Below, one piece after another: positions 28,838 to 36,521 of a stretch of 64,000 nucleotides of DNA. This DNA comes from Burkholderia dolosa. GTDB lineage: Bacteria > Pseudomonadota > Gammaproteobacteria > Burkholderiales > Burkholderiaceae. Location: assembly GCF_902499135.1 (NCBI RefSeq), contig NZ_CABVPR010000019.1, forward strand, positions 1-64,000, read 5' to 3'. The translations under genes were made by a program, and so were the position numbers. Below the pieces are notes generated by a model. It did not search any database. It was not told where the DNA came from and saw only the letters and a program-made list of their open reading frames with translations. How positions within the stretch are numbered: the stretch's first letter is position 1; each line of letters opens with the position of its first letter.

Positions 28838-29066
28838 GTTGACGAAACGACCTGACGGCCGCGACGCACTGCCTTCGCAGGATGTGCGATGCAAAGACAG
28901 TCGAGATCGCCCATGTTGCGAGCGTTGACGCGTGTCGGACAGTCGGCCGTTCGGCATATAGGCAGCCGCATCCCGTTCGCCTATGCTTGGAGTTCGCATC
29001 GACCGGCGCACCGGCTGCAGGGCCGCGTGCCGTCCGGGTCGTCCTTCATTACCGTCTGGAGCACCC
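28573..29066. other. Intergenic region upstream of the Pat-like gene
   Basis: Less GC-rich than average and without a convincing gene. It holds three of the left-cluster repeats. A TTGACG box at 28925 and a CATATAGG stretch at 28955 are too far apart to be a standard promoter pair, so no promoter is assigned. Confidence 0.4.
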
Positions 29067-31442
29067 GTGACCGTTCGCCATCTCGACGCGTTGTTTCAGC
29101 CCAGGTCCGTTGCGGTCGTCGGCGCGTCGTCGCGCGCCGGCAGTATCGGCGCGATGGTGTGGTCCCGCGTGCTGGACGGCGCGTTCGACGGGCCCGTGTG
29201 GCCGGTCAATCCGAAATATCGCGAGCTGAACGGGCACACGGTCGTTCCGGATGTCGACCGGCTTCCTGCGGCGCCGTCGGTCGCGGTGGTGTGCACGCGT
29301 CCGGCTACGTGGGCGGGCATCGTGCGCAAGCTCGGCGAACTCGGCACGCGCGTGGCGGTGATCGTCGGCGACGCGCGCACCGAATCCGATCGCGCGGCGC
29401 TCGATCGCGCGCTGAAGGCTGCGAAGCCGTTTGTGCTGCGTATCGTCGGGCCGGGTAGCCTCGGCGTGCTGACGCCCGCGCGGCGTGCGCATTTCGGCGC
29501 GCCGGCTTATACGGTGCGGCCGGGCGGCGTTGCGTGGGTATCGCAATCGAACGCGCTGACGAACGCGGTGCTGGGCTGGGCCGATGCACGCGGCCTCGGC
29601 TTTTCGCATGTCGTCGCGCTCGGCAGCGAGGCCGACGTCGACGCCGGCGATGTACTCGACTATCTCGCCAGCGACCCCGGCACGCGCGCGATCCTGCTCG
29701 AACTCGATACCGTGTCCGCTGCACGCAAGTTCATGTCGGCCGCACGCGCGGCAGCGCGCAACAAGCCGGTGCTGGCGCTGCGCACAGGGCGGACGGATCC
29801 CGGCGATGCGCTCTATACGGCCGCGTTCCAGCGCGCGGGGATGGTGCGCGTCGACGCGCTCGACGATCTGCTCGACGAGATCGAGACGCTGGGCGTCGGG
29901 CGCGTGGCCGCACGCGGCTCGGCAACGCTCGTGACGAGCGACGCGGGCGTCGCGAAACTCGCGATCGACGCGGTCACGGACGTGCGCGTCGCGCTGGCCG
30001 ACTGGCCGCCGGCCGCAACAGCTGCCGTGTCGGCCGCGTTGCCGCATCTCGCGGCGCACGGCAATCCGTTGACGCTGGGCGACGATGCGCGTCCCGAGCA
30101 TTTCGGCGCGGCGATCGGCGCACTCGCGCCGTTCCCGCAAACCGGCACGCTGTTCGTCGTCCATTCGACGTCGCACAGCGCACCGGCCGATGCGGTCGCG
30201 CGCACGCTGATCGCAGCGCGGCAGCATGCACATCGCGGCATCCTCGCGTGTTTCTTCGGTGCGGTCGATGCGGCGACCCGCGATGCGCTGCATGCAAACG
30301 GCATCCCGGTGCACACGACGCCGCGGCGGCTCGCGCGCGCGTATGCGCGGCTGGTCGACTACAACCTCGGACGACAACTGCTGATGCAGACGCCCGAAGG
30401 TACGCCGCAGCAGCCGGCGGCGTGCATCGCGGCCGCGCAGGCCGACGCGCGCCGAATGGTTGCGGCCGGCGAGCACGAGCTGGCCGGCGACGTCGCGCTG
30501 CGCTGGCTGTCGCATTTCGGGCTGAACGGCGAGACCCGCGAGACTGGCGAGACCGACGGCGAGCCGGCTTCCGCGAAGGTCGTCGACGTCACCGTCGACA
30601 TGTACGACGATGCGAATTTCGGTCCGGTGTTTCGCTACGTCGTGCCGCCGGCGGACGGCGTATCGGCACCGTTCGTCGTCTACGGGCTGCCGCCGTTGAA
30701 CACCGTGCTCGCCCGTGCGGTGATGGAGCGTTCGCCGTATGCGCGCCACGCGCCGGTCGGCCCTACGCTCGATGCGTTGACGGCGCTGTCGCAGGTCGTA
30801 TGCGACGTTCGCGAAGTGGTCGCGATGTCCGTCACGCTGCGCGTGCTGTCAGACCGCACGCAAATCGTTGCGCCGCGCATCACGTTCGCGGCGGGGCGCA
30901 GCCGGCTCGCGATCATGCCGTACCCGCGTCATCTGGAACAGACGCTCGAATGGCGCGGAGAGACCGTGACGATCCGCCCGATTCGTCCGGAGGACGAGCA
31001 GGCGCACAACGAACTGCTCGGCGCGATGACGCCGGACGATCTTCGGATGCGTTTCTTCGGCGCGGTGCGCAGCTTCGATCATTCGCAAATCGCGCGCATG
31101 ACGCAAATCGATTACGACCGCGAGATGGCTTTCATCGTGTCGGTTACCGATGCGTCGGGGCGGTCGCATACGCTCGCGGTCGCGCGCGCAGTGACCGATC
31201 CCGACAACGAGACTGCGGAGTTCGCGATCGCGGTGCGGCCGGATCAGAAGGGCAAAGGGCTCGGCCGGTTGATGATGACGCGGATCATCGAATACGTGCG
31301 GTCCCGCGGAACCGCATGGATGATCGGCGAGGCGTTGCGCGAGAACACCGCGATGATTTCGCTCGCGAAATCGTGCGGCTTTGCGGTCACGACGACGGAG
31401 GAGCCCGGCGTCGTGGGCTTCCGGATGAAGCTGCAACCTTAG
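29067..31442 (+). CDS. Pat-like fused acyl-CoA synthetase (ADP-forming)-type / GNAT acetyltransferase
   Basis: A 791-residue fusion. Residues about 1-130 are a CoA-binding Rossmann domain (LFQPRSVAVVGASSRAGSIG), about 140-430 the succinyl-CoA-ligase-like part, and about 630-790 a GNAT domain (ETVTIRPIRPEDEQAHNELL; RPDQKGKGLGRLMMTRII as the acetyl-CoA loop). Enterobacterial Pat/YfiQ of this layout acetylates lysines of metabolic enzymes and is about 890 residues; here the ATP-grasp region between the two parts is shortened and lacks the usual GYPVVLK-type motif. The GTG at 29067 is chosen for its GGAG ribosome site and because the family N-terminus begins directly after it. Confidence 0.8.
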   Translation: MTVRHLDALFQPRSVAVVGASSRAGSIGAMVWSRVLDGAFDGPVWPVNPKYRELNGHTVVPDVDRLPAAPSVAVVCTRPATWAGIVRKLGELGTRVAVIVGDARTESDRAALDRALKAAKPFVLRIVGPGSLGVLTPARRAHFGAPAYTVRPGGVAWVSQSNALTNAVLGWADARGLGFSHVVALGSEADVDAGDVLDYLASDPGTRAILLELDTVSAARKFMSAARAAARNKPVLALRTGRTDPGDALYTAAFQRAGMVRVDALDDLLDEIETLGVGRVAARGSATLVTSDAGVAKLAIDAVTDVRVALADWPPAATAAVSAALPHLAAHGNPLTLGDDARPEHFGAAIGALAPFPQTGTLFVVHSTSHSAPADAVARTLIAARQHAHRGILACFFGAVDAATRDALHANGIPVHTTPRRLARAYARLVDYNLGRQLLMQTPEGTPQQPAACIAAAQADARRMVAAGEHELAGDVALRWLSHFGLNGETRETGETDGEPASAKVVDVTVDMYDDANFGPVFRYVVPPADGVSAPFVVYGLPPLNTVLARAVMERSPYARHAPVGPTLDALTALSQVVCDVREVVAMSVTLRVLSDRTQIVAPRITFAAGRSRLAIMPYPRHLEQTLEWRGETVTIRPIRPEDEQAHNELLGAMTPDDLRMRFFGAVRSFDHSQIARMTQIDYDREMAFIVSVTDASGRSHTLAVARAVTDPDNETAEFAIAVRPDQKGKGLGRLMMTRIIEYVRSRGTAWMIGEALRENTAMISLAKSCGFAVTTTEEPGVVGFRMKLQP

Positions 31443-31770
31443 CGGGCATCGTCGTCGTCGAATGCCGAAGAGCCGAAGAGCCGAAGATATCGCAGCGAGC
31501 CGCCGTCTGCGCATGCTATCGAACTGACACGATGTGCTGCCGCGATGCGCAGAGCCATTTGGACGCGGCCGAACGACGAACGACATTCGAACGCGCGCAC
31601 CGCACGAAGCGGCACGGCACGTCGGCGCTAAAACCACGCTCCGCTGATCGCATCGCCGCGCGGATGACGTGCGCCGCCTACCGCGATGTGCGGCCCGCAA
31701 CGGGTTCCCGTCGATGTGTTGGTACGCGCTTTCGCACCGCGCGATGCGCGACATGGAGACGAACCGCAAA
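31443..31770. other. Intergenic region downstream of the Pat-like gene
   Basis: No gene seen. It separates the Pat-like gene from the phased repeat array. A short direct repeat of AGCCGAAG lies at 31470-31490. Confidence 0.4.
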
Positions 31771-32042
31771 GGTGAGATTTTTCGGGAGCGGCGAACGAGC
31801 CATCCCGGAAGTGCGTGGTGAGCCGATACGGGAACGCTCGACCGATCTTCCGGCAGGCGGTCGGTGAGTGCTTTCGGGAAGCCTCGGCGACGCTTTCCGA
31901 CACGCGTCGGGAGAGCAGGGAACAGATAAAGGTGAGAAGGTTCGGGAGGCGTTCGCGCGTGTTCGCGGATGCGTTGGGTGAGACTTTCCGGGATAGCGAG
32001 ATGGCCGCTTACGGAACGTGGAGGTGAGCCTTTTCGGGAATC
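31771..32042 (+). repeat. Phased array of GGTGAG-N3-TTTCGGGA repeats
   Basis: Six well-conserved units start at 31771, 31817, 31863, 31931, 31977 and 32023. The intervals are 46, 46, 68, 46 and 46 bp, i.e. multiples of about 23 bp. Halfway between them lie weaker units that keep only a CGG core at the same relative position (for example 31794, 31840, 31886, 31954, 32000). The variable three to five bases after GGTGAG differ in each unit. The 46-bp period is not a multiple of three, so this is not a coding repeat. Confidence 0.85.
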
Positions 32043-32130
32043 GCGGCAGCGTGGAGCATCGCATGTGCGACGCCGGGCTTTGCCGGCGTCTGCACCCATG
32101 CAGTGAACGCGAACGTTAGCGGCGGCGTGT

Positions 32131-32673
32131 TTACGCGGCGAGTTTCGATGCTGCGTCGTTCACCTGCTCGCGCGTGATCGCGAGTTCGTCGAGGTGCGCT
32201 TCCGCGTACACGGCGCCGGTTTCGCGTTCGAGGCGCGCGATCGTCAATGCGCAGCGCGCGGTGTCCTTCGGCATCGCGATGAAACGCTTGACCGATTCGC
32301 CGGATGTGAAGGCGTCGAACAGCGCGCCGCGCACGTCGTCCGGAAGCGTCTTCGTCCACTGGTACGGCTTGCCGTTGAACGTGATCGACGGCGGCAGCGT
32401 CCGTTCCTTCTTCGTTGCCGTGATGAGCCCGTAAGTGCGCGCGGCTTCGCCGATCTGCTCGGGCGAGAAGAGTTCGTCGGGCGTGATGTCGAACTGCTCG
32501 ATGTAGTTCTCGATCGCCTGCATCGCCGCGGCACGATCGTCGCGCTTTTTCTGCGCGCGCGCGACGATGTCGCGCAGTTCGTCCGCTTCCTCGGGCGTGA
32601 TCGTGAAGCTTGCCTGCTTCTGCTGAAGTTCGGAGAAACGCTGGAATTCTTGATCGTTCAGAAGTTTGGCCAT
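32131..32673 (-). CDS. Divergent H-NS-like protein
   Basis: A 180-residue protein. Residues about 60-90 (MQAIENYIEQFDITPDELF) closely resemble the KIEEFDITPEELG segment of the short H-NS protein encoded at 28203, and PPSITFNGKPYQWTKTLPDDVRGAL (about 100-125) aligns with its PPKYRNPKTGETWSGRGRAPAWL hook region, although the arginine hook is lost. The last ~55 residues (SVKRFIAMPKDTARCALTIARLERE) are extra. It may bind DNA weakly or act as a partner of full H-NS. An ATG ten codons upstream is an alternative start. It faces the phased repeat array. Confidence 0.65.
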   Translation of the reverse strand: MAKLLNDQEFQRFSELQQKQASFTITPEEADELRDIVARAQKKRDDRAAAMQAIENYIEQFDITPDELFSPEQIGEAARTYGLITATKKERTLPPSITFNGKPYQWTKTLPDDVRGALFDAFTSGESVKRFIAMPKDTARCALTIARLERETGAVYAEAHLDELAITREQVNDAASKLAA

Positions 32674-32881
32674 GACATCCACTGGATACGGCGGCCGCGA
32701 CAACGTGCCGCCGTAGTTTTTGAGGGGGCCGCTATTCTAGCGTAGCGCGATATGCGCAGCGATCGCGCGGTGCGCATCGGTCGCCGCGGCGTCGTCGCGG
32801 CGTCGTCACGCGCCGCCGAACGTGCGGCACGCGCATTCGGCGGCCGACATCGCATCGACCGGACGACCGAACGCGTACGCG

Positions 32882-33700
32882 TCAGCCGGTTTCCGCGCGG
32901 CACATCGACAGGTGCGCTGCCATTTCGCGAAGTGCTTCGGCCGCGGCATCGACGGACTGCGCGGGTTGCGCGTCGACGCGGCGCATGTACGGACAGGTCA
33001 GCACGGCGATGGCCTGGCCGGACGGTCCGAGGATCGGCGCACTGAGATCGGTCACGCCGTACGCGTGACGGCTGTCCTGGCGCAGGTAGCCGGACTGCCG
33101 GATCGACTGGCACGCATGAGCGAGTTCCTGTTCGTTCAGCGCCGTGTCGTCGAGAAGCTTGCGGTGCTCGGCCAGCATGTGCGCGCGGTGCTCGGCACTC
33201 TGAAACGACAGCATCACGCGGCCGGATGCCGTGTCGGCGAGCCCGATGCGCGAACCGAGGCGCACCGACACGCCGCACGGGCCGGGCCCGTCCACCTGCG
33301 CGATCACGAGCAGATCGCCGCGGTCGTAGACGGCCAAATGGCACGACTGCTCGGCCGCATCGGCGAAGCGCTGCATCGGCGGCAGTGCCTCGGCAATCAG
33401 CCGGTTCATCGGCGGATGCCGATGCGCGAGCGCGAACAGCTTGAGGCTCAGTGTGTAGCGGTCGCCGCCGGTCGAGCGCATCACGTAGCGGCGCGCGACG
33501 AGACGTTCGAGCATCCGGTAGATTTCGCTCGCATTGCGCCCGAGCTCCTTCGTGATCTGCGTGCGGGTCAGGCCTTCCTTCCGTTCGGACAGGAGTTCGA
33601 GGATGTCGAGGCCCTTGTCGAGTGCGGGGGCGCGATAGCGGTCGGCTGCGGTCGATTCCCGTGCGTCGCTGTCGGGAAACGGGGTGTTGGGCGTTTGCAT
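32882..33700 (-). CDS. IclR-family transcriptional regulator
   Basis: A 272-residue regulator. A winged helix (about residues 25-85: LDKGLDILELLSERKEGLTRTQITKELGRNASEIYRMLERL) is followed by the IclR effector-binding domain (about 100-260), which keeps the GSRIGLADTASGRVML core and the C-terminal SAPILGPSGQAIAVL. IclR proteins bind small organic acids. The start at 33700 (MQTPNTP) is favoured by length; an in-frame ATG 19 codons upstream exists, and neither has a clear ribosome site. It is divergent from the fumarylacetoacetase-family hydrolase gene, a likely target. Confidence 0.87.
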   Translation of the reverse strand: MQTPNTPFPDSDARESTAADRYRAPALDKGLDILELLSERKEGLTRTQITKELGRNASEIYRMLERLVARRYVMRSTGGDRYTLSLKLFALAHRHPPMNRLIAEALPPMQRFADAAEQSCHLAVYDRGDLLVIAQVDGPGPCGVSVRLGSRIGLADTASGRVMLSFQSAEHRAHMLAEHRKLLDDTALNEQELAHACQSIRQSGYLRQDSRHAYGVTDLSAPILGPSGQAIAVLTCPYMRRVDAQPAQSVDAAAEALREMAAHLSMCRAETG

Positions 33701-34364
33701 CAGGGGCGTGGGGTTCGAGTAGTGTCGATCGACGGGCGACGCATGCTGGCCGGCCATGCCGCGCGTATCGCGTCCGCACGGAACGAAGACCAGGCGTTCG
33801 AGCTTAACAACAAACTTTCAGTGTTCAATGCCGTGTTTTTTTACCGATCGTTACCAGACAAGAACGGATCGACGGCGATTCGCGATGACAGGGTCATATT
33901 GAATATTTGATATCCGCGCGTCGAAGAGTGGCCGTTCATCGCGGCCGCCGCCGCCGCTGCCGGATGCATTCGGGGCGCCGATATCGCGGCGCGTGCTCGG
34001 CGGGCACACCAATAGTGGGTATCTGCCGCACGTCATTTCCTCTGCCGCACGCGGTGGTACAAAGCTCTGGCCGGCCGGCGGTTGCGCGACTCGAACACGC
34101 GCCGATCGACGCGGCATCGGCGCCGGCGCGATCGGCGCAAGCCGGCGGCAATCGCGGCTGCGCGTACCGGGTGGCGGCTCGCCGAACATGCGTGCGTCAT
34201 CCTTGCGCGCAGCATTTCGGCAGCCCGCGCCCTTCCGCGCGTCGACCGTCCGCGGCCGTGCGGATGCGACGCGCACGGCCGACGACCGACGATCGATCCG
34301 GCGCAACCGCGACCGCTTGCGTCGGCCGGTAACCTGTCACATTCGACAACAGAGGTTGAGCACG
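33701..34364. other. Long divergent intergenic region IclR / hydrolase
   Basis: About 660 bp. Open frames here are arginine/serine-rich on both strands and look like shadows. The AT-rich part at 33800-33915 contains the palindrome described separately. Confidence 0.45.
33896..33913. promoter_or_regulatory. AT-rich imperfect palindrome, candidate operator
   Basis: ATATTGAATATTTGATAT is an imperfect palindrome centred on AATATT, striking in DNA of this GC content. It lies about 195 bp before the IclR start and could be the IclR operator; this is inference. Confidence 0.4.
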
Positions 34365-35213
34365 ATGAAACTGCTTCGCTATGGCCCGCCCGGCCACGAA
34401 AAACCCGGCATCCTCGACGCGCAAGGCCGGATTCGCGATCTGTCCGCGCATGTGCCGGATCTGGCCGGCGATGCGCTGTCGGACGCGGCCCTTGCCCGGC
34501 TGCGCGCGATCGACCCGACGACGCTGCCGCTCGTGCACGGCGAGCCGCGCATCGGCGCGTGCGTCGCGCGTGTCGGCAAGTTCATCGGCATCGGTCTGAA
34601 CTATGCCGATCACGCGGCCGAAGCGGGCATGCCGGTGCCGAAGGAGCCGGTCGTATTCGCGAAGTGGACGAGTTCGATCTGCGGCCCGAACGACGGCATC
34701 GACATCCCGAAGGGTTCGGTGAAGACGGATTGGGAAGTGGAACTCGGCGTCGTGATCGGCACGCGGTGCAAGGACGTCGACGAAGCACGGGCGCTCGATT
34801 GCGTCGCCGGCTACTGCGTCGTGAACGACGTGTCCGAGCGCGAATGGCAGCTCGAGCGCGGCGGTCAATGGGACAAGGGCAAGGGCTTCGATACGTTCGG
34901 CCCGATCGGCCCGTGGCTCGTCACGCGCGACGAAGTGCCCGATCCGCAGCGCCTCGACCTGTGGCTCGAAGTCGACGGCCACCGCTATCAGAACGGCAAT
35001 ACGCGCACGATGGTGTTCACGGTCGCGCAGCTCGTCGCGTATCTGTCGACCTGCATGACGCTCGAACCGGGCGACGTGATCACGACCGGTACGCCGCCGG
35101 GCGTCGGGATGGGCATCAAGCCGTCGCCGGTCTTCCTGAAGCCCGGACAGCTGGTGCGCTTGGGGATCGAAGGGCTCGGCGAGCAGCTGCAGCACACGCG
35201 CGGCGCGCGATAG
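34365..35213 (+). CDS. Fumarylacetoacetate hydrolase-family protein
   Basis: A 282-residue metal-dependent hydrolase/lyase of the FAH family. The first ~60 residues are the small N-terminal domain; the catalytic part has FIGIGLNYADHAAEAGMPVP, the metal-ligand run DWEVELGVVIG, NDVSEREWQLE and TTGTPPGVGMG. Relatives are annotated as ureidoglycolate lyase or 2,4-diketo-3-deoxy-L-fuconate hydrolase, and the sequence alone does not decide between them. It is divergent from an IclR regulator with no other pathway gene next to it. Confidence 0.87.
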   Translation: MKLLRYGPPGHEKPGILDAQGRIRDLSAHVPDLAGDALSDAALARLRAIDPTTLPLVHGEPRIGACVARVGKFIGIGLNYADHAAEAGMPVPKEPVVFAKWTSSICGPNDGIDIPKGSVKTDWEVELGVVIGTRCKDVDEARALDCVAGYCVVNDVSEREWQLERGGQWDKGKGFDTFGPIGPWLVTRDEVPDPQRLDLWLEVDGHRYQNGNTRTMVFTVAQLVAYLSTCMTLEPGDVITTGTPPGVGMGIKPSPVFLKPGQLVRLGIEGLGEQLQHTRGAR

Positions 35214-35246
35214 CGACCGGCGGCTCGTCGCGCCGGTGCGCGATGC

Positions 35247-35283
35247 AACGGCCCGATTCGGCGCGACGCGGAATCGGGCCGTT
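35247..35283. terminator. Bidirectional hairpin terminator
   Basis: Perfect 13-bp arms AACGGCCCGATTC and GAATCGGGCCGTT around an 11-nt loop, between the convergent hydrolase and VOC genes. Confidence 0.85.
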
Positions 35284-35303
35284 GTCGCGTGAACGGGCGC
35301 CGA

Positions 35304-35687
35304 TCAAACGATGTTGTCGAGCTCGCAATGCGCTTCGAGCCGATATCCGTCGGGATCGACGACGAACGCCGCGTAATAGCCGGGGCCGTACTGCTCGCGC
35401 TTGCCGGGCCCGCCGTTGTCCCGGCCGCCGTGCTCGAGCGCGGCGCGGTAGAACGCATCGACTTCCGCGGGCGACGCCGCCTTGAACGACACATGCAGCC
35501 CCGACTCCGGATCGGGGACGACCGGACGGGCCGCGGGCTGCAGCCACAGTACCGGCTCGGTCGCGCCGTAGCCGAGCGAGCCGTCTCCGCTGTACAGCCG
35601 TTTGTAGCCGAGCGCGCCGAGGGCGCTGTCGTAGAACGTGCGGCTACGGTCGAGTTGAGCAACGCCGAAGGAAAGGTGATCGATCAT
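35304..35687 (-). CDS. VOC (glyoxalase/bleomycin-resistance) family protein
   Basis: A 127-residue single-module vicinal-oxygen-chelate protein. It starts MIDHLSFGVAQLDRSRTFYDSALGALGY, with the metal-ligand histidine near residue 4, and ends FVVDPDGYRLEAHCE, with the glutamate ligand. Such proteins act as dioxygenases, isomerases or binding proteins. The ATG at 35687 has an AAGGAG ribosome site 8 nt upstream, which fixes the start. It is divergent from a CGNR regulator, and two identical-type palindromes lie between them. Confidence 0.87.
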   Translation of the reverse strand: MIDHLSFGVAQLDRSRTFYDSALGALGYKRLYSGDGSLGYGATEPVLWLQPAARPVVPDPESGLHVSFKAASPAEVDAFYRAALEHGGRDNGGPGKREQYGPGYYAAFVVDPDGYRLEAHCELDNIV

Positions 35688-35737
35688 CTGTTGACTCCTT
35701 GAACTGAACGGGGACATCGGTGCAGCAGACTTCGTTT

Positions 35738-35797
35738 AACCACCATGCTGGTTATGTTAGGAATCGTCCGCGGCAGTTGTCAACCGGCATGATGGTT
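35738..35797. promoter_or_regulatory. Two AACC-N8-GGTT operators
   Basis: AACCACCATGCTGGTT (35738-35753) and AACCGGCATGATGGTT (35782-35797) share the consensus AACCNNCATGNNGGTT and are 44 bp apart, about four helical turns on the same face. They lie between the VOC gene (start 35687) and the CGNR regulator gene (start 35814); the second is 17 bp before the regulator's ATG. The CGNR protein is the obvious candidate binder. Confidence 0.8.
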
Positions 35798-35813
35798 AGA
35801 TACGATCGCCGGC

Positions 35814-36431
35814 ATGCACAATACGCAACCTTCCGTCACAGGCTGGCTGATTCCGGCCCCGGCCGACACGCTCAGCATCGACTTCGCAAACACGCTGTAC
35901 TGGCGCGGAACGGACGCGCCGACGGAGACGTTCGCGTCGATCGACGACTTGCGCGCATGGTGCGGGCAGCAGGCGGGCGTGCCGGCCGAGCTGCTCGACG
36001 CATCGCGCGTGCCCGGCCGGCACGACGATGAACCGGCGATGCTCGCGCACGCGCTCGCATTGCGCGAGGCGCTGTACCGGCTGTTTCATGCGCAAGCCGA
36101 GCAGCGCGAGCCGCATGCGGACGATCTCGCGCTGCTCGGCGGTTTTCTTGCGGAAGCGGCGCCGCGCGTCGCGCTCGCGCGGATCGACGGCCGTTATGCG
36201 TGGCGGATCGCCGAACACGCTGCGTCGCTCGCGACGCTGCTGAGTCCGGTGTTGTGGTCGGCGACCGATTTGCTCGGCAGTGCGCGGCTCGCGAAGGTCA
36301 AGCGCTGCGCGAACGACGCGTGCCAGTGGCTGTTCGTCGACGACAGCAAGAACGGCAGCCGTCGCTGGTGCTCGATGTCGTCGTGCGGCAATCGCGCGAA
36401 GGCGTACCGCCACTATCACAAGGCGGGATGA
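35814..36431 (+). CDS. CGNR zinc-finger (ABATE) transcriptional regulator
   Basis: A 205-residue protein. Residues about 20-150 form the ABATE stress-sensing domain (LSIDFANTLYWRG... through ALREALYRLF). The C-terminal zinc finger is KRCANDACQWLFVDDSKNGSRRWCSMSSCGNRAKAYRHY, with cysteine pairs CxxxxC and CxxxxC and the name-giving CGNR motif. It probably represses itself and the divergent VOC gene through the two operators between them. Confidence 0.88.
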   Translation: MHNTQPSVTGWLIPAPADTLSIDFANTLYWRGTDAPTETFASIDDLRAWCGQQAGVPAELLDASRVPGRHDDEPAMLAHALALREALYRLFHAQAEQREPHADDLALLGGFLAEAAPRVALARIDGRYAWRIAEHAASLATLLSPVLWSATDLLGSARLAKVKRCANDACQWLFVDDSKNGSRRWCSMSSCGNRAKAYRHYHKAG

Positions 36432-36521
36432 TGGCGCGGTTCGCCCGTCGCGGAACGCGAACCTTTCCTCTGCATTGGCGAACGCGTCACGGCTTCGTCG
36501 CACCGCGCACGGCCATCGAAC

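Noticed and set aside
31771-32042. CRISPR array
   Set aside because: Conserved cores are only about 14-17 bp with internal variable bases, half-step units exist, and there are no cas genes.
28498-32042. Transposon bounded by inverted repeat clusters
   Set aside because: The two repeat clusters are in inverted orientation, but no transposase, target-site duplication or sharp terminal repeats are visible.
31628-32064. Minus-strand frames across the phased repeat array
   Set aside because: They read peptides such as FPYRLT from the repeats, but the 46-bp period changes frame at each unit, so this is not a repeat protein gene.
33851-34332. Frames of about 140-150 codons in the IclR-hydrolase gap
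   Set aside because: Arginine/alanine-rich on both strands with no ribosome site or domain.
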